NCBI GenBank assembly: GCA_964408785.1
Contig: CAYPAS010000043.1
Span: 1 to 7,514, forward strand
Direction of reading: 5' to 3'
Origin: UBA12465 sp964408785
GTDB taxonomy: Bacteria; Patescibacteriota; Patescibacteriia; Patescibacteriales; UBA12465
DNA length: 7,514 bases
Below, piece by piece: positions 4,921-7,514 of this stretch. The notes under the pieces are model-generated. The model saw nothing but the letters and a program-made list of their open reading frames with translations, was not told the origin of the DNA and made no database searches. The position numbers and the translations under genes are program-made. Within the stretch, counting starts at the first letter, position 1, and the number at the start of each line of letters is the position of its first letter.

Positions 4921-7038
4921 ATGTTCAAGAAAAAAAATCTCTTTTTCTTAGGATTATCGATGCTTCTGGCCTTCCCTTTTCCGGGATTAGCCGTCGGCAC
5001 CGATGTCTCTAGCAGCATCACTAACCCTATCTGGACCCCTGATAACAGCCCTTATGTTGTCAGTAACACTATTGAAGTGGCCAAAGGCGCGACTTTAAAA
5101 ATTGAGGCTGGCACGGAAGTCCGCTTTAATAAGGGCGCTAAAATTTTGGTCAAAGGCGAACTTCAGATAAACGGCAGCGCTTCCAATCCCGTCATCCTCA
5201 CCTCCAACGCTACTTCTTCGGCAATAGGCGACTGGGGTGGCATAGAATTCGCTGACAGCTCCACGGACGCTAAATTCCAAAATGGCGAATACCAAAGCGG
5301 CAGTTTAATAAAAAACGCTATAATAAAATTTAGCAAAGGCGTAGCTTGTACCGATGCCAGCCCCTACATTAGCGATTCGCAATTTTCTTATAACACTGTC
5401 GGCTTAAGTATTACTGGTGGCGAAAATAATGTCGGCGAAGTTGTTGCTGATCTTAATTCAAGCAATGGCAATGGCACAATAGCGATTTATATCGAAGGCA
5501 ATGATTTTAGCAATAACGAAAAAGGTTTGGTTGTTGATCGTGGCAACAGTCAAGATTTTATTTCTACTCCCGCCGGTTATTCATACATCGGGGATCCGGT
5601 AACTACCGCCTATATCTTGAATAACTCATTTACCAGCAACAACCTGGGCATATCGATAGTCCGTGGCGATAGCAATGTTATTTCTAATAATTCTGCTAAA
5701 TACAATACCAGCGCCGCCATCCAAATCGCTGCCTTGAGCCGCGGCAACTATCTAGAAAAAAATACCATACAAAATAACGGCAACGGCATAGAAAGTTTAT
5801 CGGCGGAGAGTATAATAGTTCAAAATACAATAAAAAACAACTTCGGATCCGGCTTAAAATTAGGCGCCAAACCGGAAATGTTCCGCTATAATAGCATTTT
5901 CAACAATCAATCATACAACCTCCATAACTTAGTTTATAATCTTGATGCTTCTCAGAATTATTGGGGTGAAAGCACGGATAATTTGATAATTTCTAAATTC
6001 CTTAAAACCGAAACCGCTTCTTCTACCAGCGGCGCCATGATTTATTCTTTAAACTATCAACCAGCTCTCGGATCAGCTATCGACACTGATAAAATGACAG
6101 AAGTAATTATTAATAATTACGCTACCTCCACTTTAGCTGCTTCTACTGAAGTCTCCGGAATCAAACCTCTAGGAAGCAGCGTTTTTGTTAATGATATCGA
6201 TGTTAAAGCAACTGCTGACGGCTTCCGCTGGAAATATCAAAGCTCTTTAGAGGCCGGTGATAATGAATTCAGTATTTACTACCAAGATGCTAACGGCCGC
6301 CGTAGCAGCAAGACTAAAATAATCATTCGTCGCGATAACGAATTAGCCGCTCCGGTTCTCGATACCTATCCTTCCGAAACTTCTAATGCCATCCTAGAAT
6401 TAAAAGGCACTAAAGTAGCCGGCAGCAGCGTTATCATTAATGGCCAAGAACGTGTCGCCGCTGATAATGCTTCGACCTGGAGTTATAAATACCCCTTAAA
6501 TGTTGGCGATAACAATCTAGAATTGATGGCAAAATCAGCCAATGGCCAATACAGCGCCGTTATAACAGCCAGCGTCAAGCGCATCCAAGTAACTGACAAT
6601 GATATTATCAGCCAAGAAAAAAACCTAAGCGCCAAGACGGATGCCAAATTGGCCGCCCGCTTAGCCGGACGTTTGCTATTGCAAGTGGAAAACAAAGGTC
6701 TTATCTGGTATGTTTCGCCTGAAAACAACAAGCGCTACTATATCAGCCAATCAACTGCTCTCAGTATTTTCCGCTCTTTAGCTCTCGGTATCAGCGAAAA
6801 CAATCTCAACCTGATCCCCGCCAAAGGCAACACCAACAAAGGCAACGCCGCTCTGCGCCAGAGATTAAAAGGAAAACTTCTTTTACGAGTTGAAAACAAA
6901 GGCCAGATAAGCTATGTCGATCTTGATGGTTACCGCCACGATATCAGCCAAACAAATCTTATGGACATCTTCCGCAGCCTAAGCCTTGGCATTACTAACG
7001 AAAATATTAGAAAGATAGAAGTAGCGGAAATCAAATAA
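4921..7038 (+). CDS. Secreted modular protein: parallel beta-helix, two Ig-like repeats, duplicated C-terminal domain
   Basis: This 705-residue exported protein starts with a signal peptide: lysines at 3-5, a hydrophobic core at about 7-21, and likely cleavage after GLA (residue 24). Residues about 30-350 form a right-handed parallel beta-helix. The entry region (TIEVAKGATLKIEAGTEV, then GDWGGIEF) is typical of secreted helix proteins, followed by Asn-rich turns such as NNSFTSNN and a closing NYWGE at 346-350, as in NosD-like/PbH1 proteins. Residues about 392-472 and 475-556 are two Ig-like repeats. Residues 580-632 and 648-699 are two copies of a VENKG-containing domain. There is no LPXTG motif, C-terminal membrane helix or catalytic signature I can name, so it may be shed or held through the C-terminal domains. 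Carbohydrate binding, adhesion or polysaccharide cleavage are all possible. It has its own promoter, lacks a Shine-Dalgarno and ends at a strong terminator. Architecture is well supported; the ligand or substrate is unknown. Confidence 0.9.
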   Translation: MFKKKNLFFLGLSMLLAFPFPGLAVGTDVSSSITNPIWTPDNSPYVVSNTIEVAKGATLKIEAGTEVRFNKGAKILVKGELQINGSASNPVILTSNATSSAIGDWGGIEFADSSTDAKFQNGEYQSGSLIKNAIIKFSKGVACTDASPYISDSQFSYNTVGLSITGGENNVGEVVADLNSSNGNGTIAIYIEGNDFSNNEKGLVVDRGNSQDFISTPAGYSYIGDPVTTAYILNNSFTSNNLGISIVRGDSNVISNNSAKYNTSAAIQIAALSRGNYLEKNTIQNNGNGIESLSAESIIVQNTIKNNFGSGLKLGAKPEMFRYNSIFNNQSYNLHNLVYNLDASQNYWGESTDNLIISKFLKTETASSTSGAMIYSLNYQPALGSAIDTDKMTEVIINNYATSTLAASTEVSGIKPLGSSVFVNDIDVKATADGFRWKYQSSLEAGDNEFSIYYQDANGRRSSKTKIIIRRDNELAAPVLDTYPSETSNAILELKGTKVAGSSVIINGQERVAADNASTWSYKYPLNVGDNNLELMAKSANGQYSAVITASVKRIQVTDNDIISQEKNLSAKTDAKLAARLAGRLLLQVENKGLIWYVSPENNKRYYISQSTALSIFRSLALGISENNLNLIPAKGNTNKGNAALRQRLKGKLLLRVENKGQISYVDLDGYRHDISQTNLMDIFRSLSLGITNENIRKIEVAEIK
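6094..6588 (+). repeat. Two tandem Ig-like domains within the secreted protein
   Basis: Protein residues about 392-472 and 475-556 align as two diverged copies with a period near 83 residues. Matching points are GIKPLGSSVFVND versus GTKVAGSSVIING (S419/S420 and S502/S503), FRWKYQSSLEAGDNEF versus TWSYKYPLNVGDNNLEL, and a closing positively charged strand. This is the usual pattern of bacterial Ig-like or Big-type extracellular domains that act as spacers or binding modules. Confidence 0.75.
6658..7017 (+). repeat. Tandem duplication of a C-terminal domain of about 52 residues (RL-G--LL-VENKG ... IFRSL-LGI)
   Basis: Copy 1 covers residues 580-632 and copy 2 residues 648-699, a period of 68 residues. 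Shared blocks are RL-G-LLL-VENKG, YV followed by a D/N-rich turn, R-x-x-I-S-Q (YYISQ / HDISQ), and IFRSL-LGI-x-N-N/E. The DNA copies have diverged, so this is not a recent duplication. I recall the same module at the ends of many Patescibacteria exported proteins, usually with WYV-P-DGKRYY in the middle. Copy 1 keeps WYV and RYY; copy 2 has lost them (SYV, RHD). Confidence 0.85.
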
Positions 7039-7066
7039 ATAAACAAAAAGTTATTAGCAAAAATAA

Positions 7067-7102
7067 AAACCCTATCAGTCACCTGGTAGGGTTTCTTTTT
7101 TT
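7067..7102. terminator. Rho-independent terminator shared by the convergent genes
   Basis: AAACCCTATCAG (7067-7078) pairs with CTGGTAGGGTTT (7083-7094) around the tetraloop TCAC. The stem is 12 bp with a single T-G wobble (7075/7086), followed by C and seven T (7096-7102), ideal for the plus-strand gene. On the minus strand the stem is followed by TTATTTTTG, so it may also end the small membrane gene, but the wobble becomes an A-C mismatch there. The right arm and loop lie inside the coding region of the minus gene. Confidence 0.92.
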
Positions 7103-7425
7103 AAATCTTCTTTCTTTATCTTGCCCTGATTAAACAGACCAACAAAAATCAGAACCAGGGCGATAATTTGAGCGCGACCGCAATCCTCTTTCAGGCTTTC
7201 GGCGACAACAAAAAGGGCTACGCCGAACTGAGAGATGATTAAAAAGCTTATCCTTAGGATTATCTTCCGAGGAAAACGGAAAAATATCCCTAAACTAAGA
7301 AAAACAACATTTAGGAATAAAGGATAAATGAACAGGCTTTTATAGCCCGTAAAAAATGATAACACACTCATGAAAAACAGCAAAAAAGAAAGATAAAAAA
7401 TCTTTAAAATATTTTCGTCTTTCAT
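7075..7425 (-). CDS. Small integral membrane protein of unknown function (about four transmembrane segments)
   Basis: From the chosen start this is a 116-residue hydrophobic protein. Membrane segments are visible at about residues 6-26, 29-50, 56-76 and 85-100. The tail is short and charged (GKIKKEDLKKE), probably cytoplasmic. I do not recognise a family. An ATG four codons upstream (7437) is in frame, but the Shine-Dalgarno GGAGG overlaps that first codon and sits 5 nt before the ATG at 7425, so 7425 is preferred. The last codons and stop lie within the terminator hairpin shared with the convergent secreted-protein gene. It has its own promoter and follows a terminator at the right edge, so it appears monocistronic. 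The membrane topology and existence as a gene are reasonable; function is not deducible. Confidence 0.75.
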   Translation of the reverse strand: MKDENILKIFYLSFLLFFMSVLSFFTGYKSLFIYPLFLNVVFLSLGIFFRFPRKIILRISFLIISQFGVALFVVAESLKEDCGRAQIIALVLIFVGLFNQGKIKKEDLKKETLPGD

Positions 7426-7430
7426 TTTTT

Positions 7431-7435
7431 CCTCC
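7431..7435 (-). promoter_or_regulatory. Shine-Dalgarno GGAGG that decides the start of the small membrane protein
   Basis: On the minus strand GGAGG is followed by AAAAA and then ATG at 7425, a 5-nt spacing. The alternative ATG at 7437 overlaps this GGAGG and has no SD of its own. It is the only strong SD in the window. Confidence 0.8.
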
Positions 7436-7456
7436 ATTTTTTAATATACTGCCAAT

Positions 7457-7485
7457 AATCTACTAAATTATTTTATTTTTGTCAA
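7457..7485 (-). promoter_or_regulatory. Candidate sigma-70-type promoter for the small membrane protein gene
   Basis: On the minus strand a perfect -35 TTGACA (7485-7480) is followed by a 17-nt spacer and a -10 TAGATT (7462-7457; four of six match TATAAT). Transcription would begin near 7450, about 25 nt before the ATG, leaving room for the GGAGG. A better -10-like TATATT occurs at 7448-7443 but is too far from the -35. The promoter begins just 2 nt after the T-tract of the terminator at the right edge. Confidence 0.65.
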
Positions 7486-7487
7486 AT

Positions 7488-7514
7488 AAAAAACGCGCTC
7501 TAAATAGCGCGCTT
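7488..7514 (-). terminator. Rho-independent terminator of a minus-strand gene beyond the right edge
   Basis: Read on the minus strand, AAGCGCGCT pairs with AGCGCGTTT around a 6-nt loop (ATTTAG). The stem has six strong pairs, one G-T wobble and two A-T pairs, and runs into six T (7493-7488). On the plus strand the hairpin is preceded, not followed, by a homopolymer run inside the window, so the minus orientation is favoured. It implies a minus-strand gene ending just outside the window. Confidence 0.75.

Noticed and set aside
7425..7437. Start of the small membrane protein at the upstream ATG (7437)
   Set aside because: That ATG overlaps the GGAGG Shine-Dalgarno that is correctly spaced for the ATG at 7425, and it has no SD of its own.
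1..7514. Mobile elements, CRISPR repeats, tRNA genes or riboswitches
   Set aside because: No spaced direct repeats, transposase-like frame, terminal inverted repeats or cloverleaf-like segment was seen; nearly all the window is occupied by coding sequence and short intergenic gaps.

Overview
The window looks like chromosomal DNA from a small-genome bacterium of the Candidate Phyla Radiation (Patescibacteria, probably a Parcubacteria-type lineage). Three things point there. The secreted protein ends in a duplicated domain of about 52 residues (RLKGK-LL-VENKG ... F-RSL-LGI) of a kind I remember as common in Patescibacteria surface proteins. The nucleotide-excision-repair proteins are shortened. 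Most starts lack a Shine-Dalgarno sequence. The lineage is an inference from remembered family resemblance, not from a search. TGA ends two genes, including uvrB, where readthrough gives no homologous continuation, so the standard bacterial code fits.

Left part (1-4768, minus strand): a tightly packed gene cluster, probably one operon. In transcription order it is a membrane-anchored SIMPL/DUF541 protein, uvrB, a CYTH-domain protein, and uvrA. The intergenic gaps are 5, 29 and 3 nt. uvrA runs off the left edge, so only its first 527 codons are present. UvrA and UvrB act together: UvrA finds helix distortions and loads UvrB for UvrC incision. Both look trimmed. UvrA lacks the insertion domain of about 110 residues between its second and third cysteine pairs and has Asp at one expected zinc ligand. 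UvrB stops at 612 residues, before the C-terminal UVR (UvrC-contacting) domain.

Middle (4769-4920): a 152-bp divergent intergenic region with a plausible promoter in each direction. The rightward one has a perfect extended -10 box.

Right part: a 705-residue secreted protein on the plus strand has a signal peptide, a right-handed parallel beta-helix, two Ig-like repeats and a duplicated C-terminal domain. It converges on a small membrane protein on the minus strand. A single hairpin terminates the plus gene, and its sequence also encodes the last codons of the minus gene. The small membrane gene has its own promoter and the only strong Shine-Dalgarno in the window. At the right edge, a minus-strand terminator marks the end of another gene outside the window.

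No tRNA, rRNA, CRISPR array, insertion sequence or attachment site was seen. The most interesting content is the reduced UvrA/UvrB pair in an operon with SIMPL and CYTH proteins, and the modular secreted protein.
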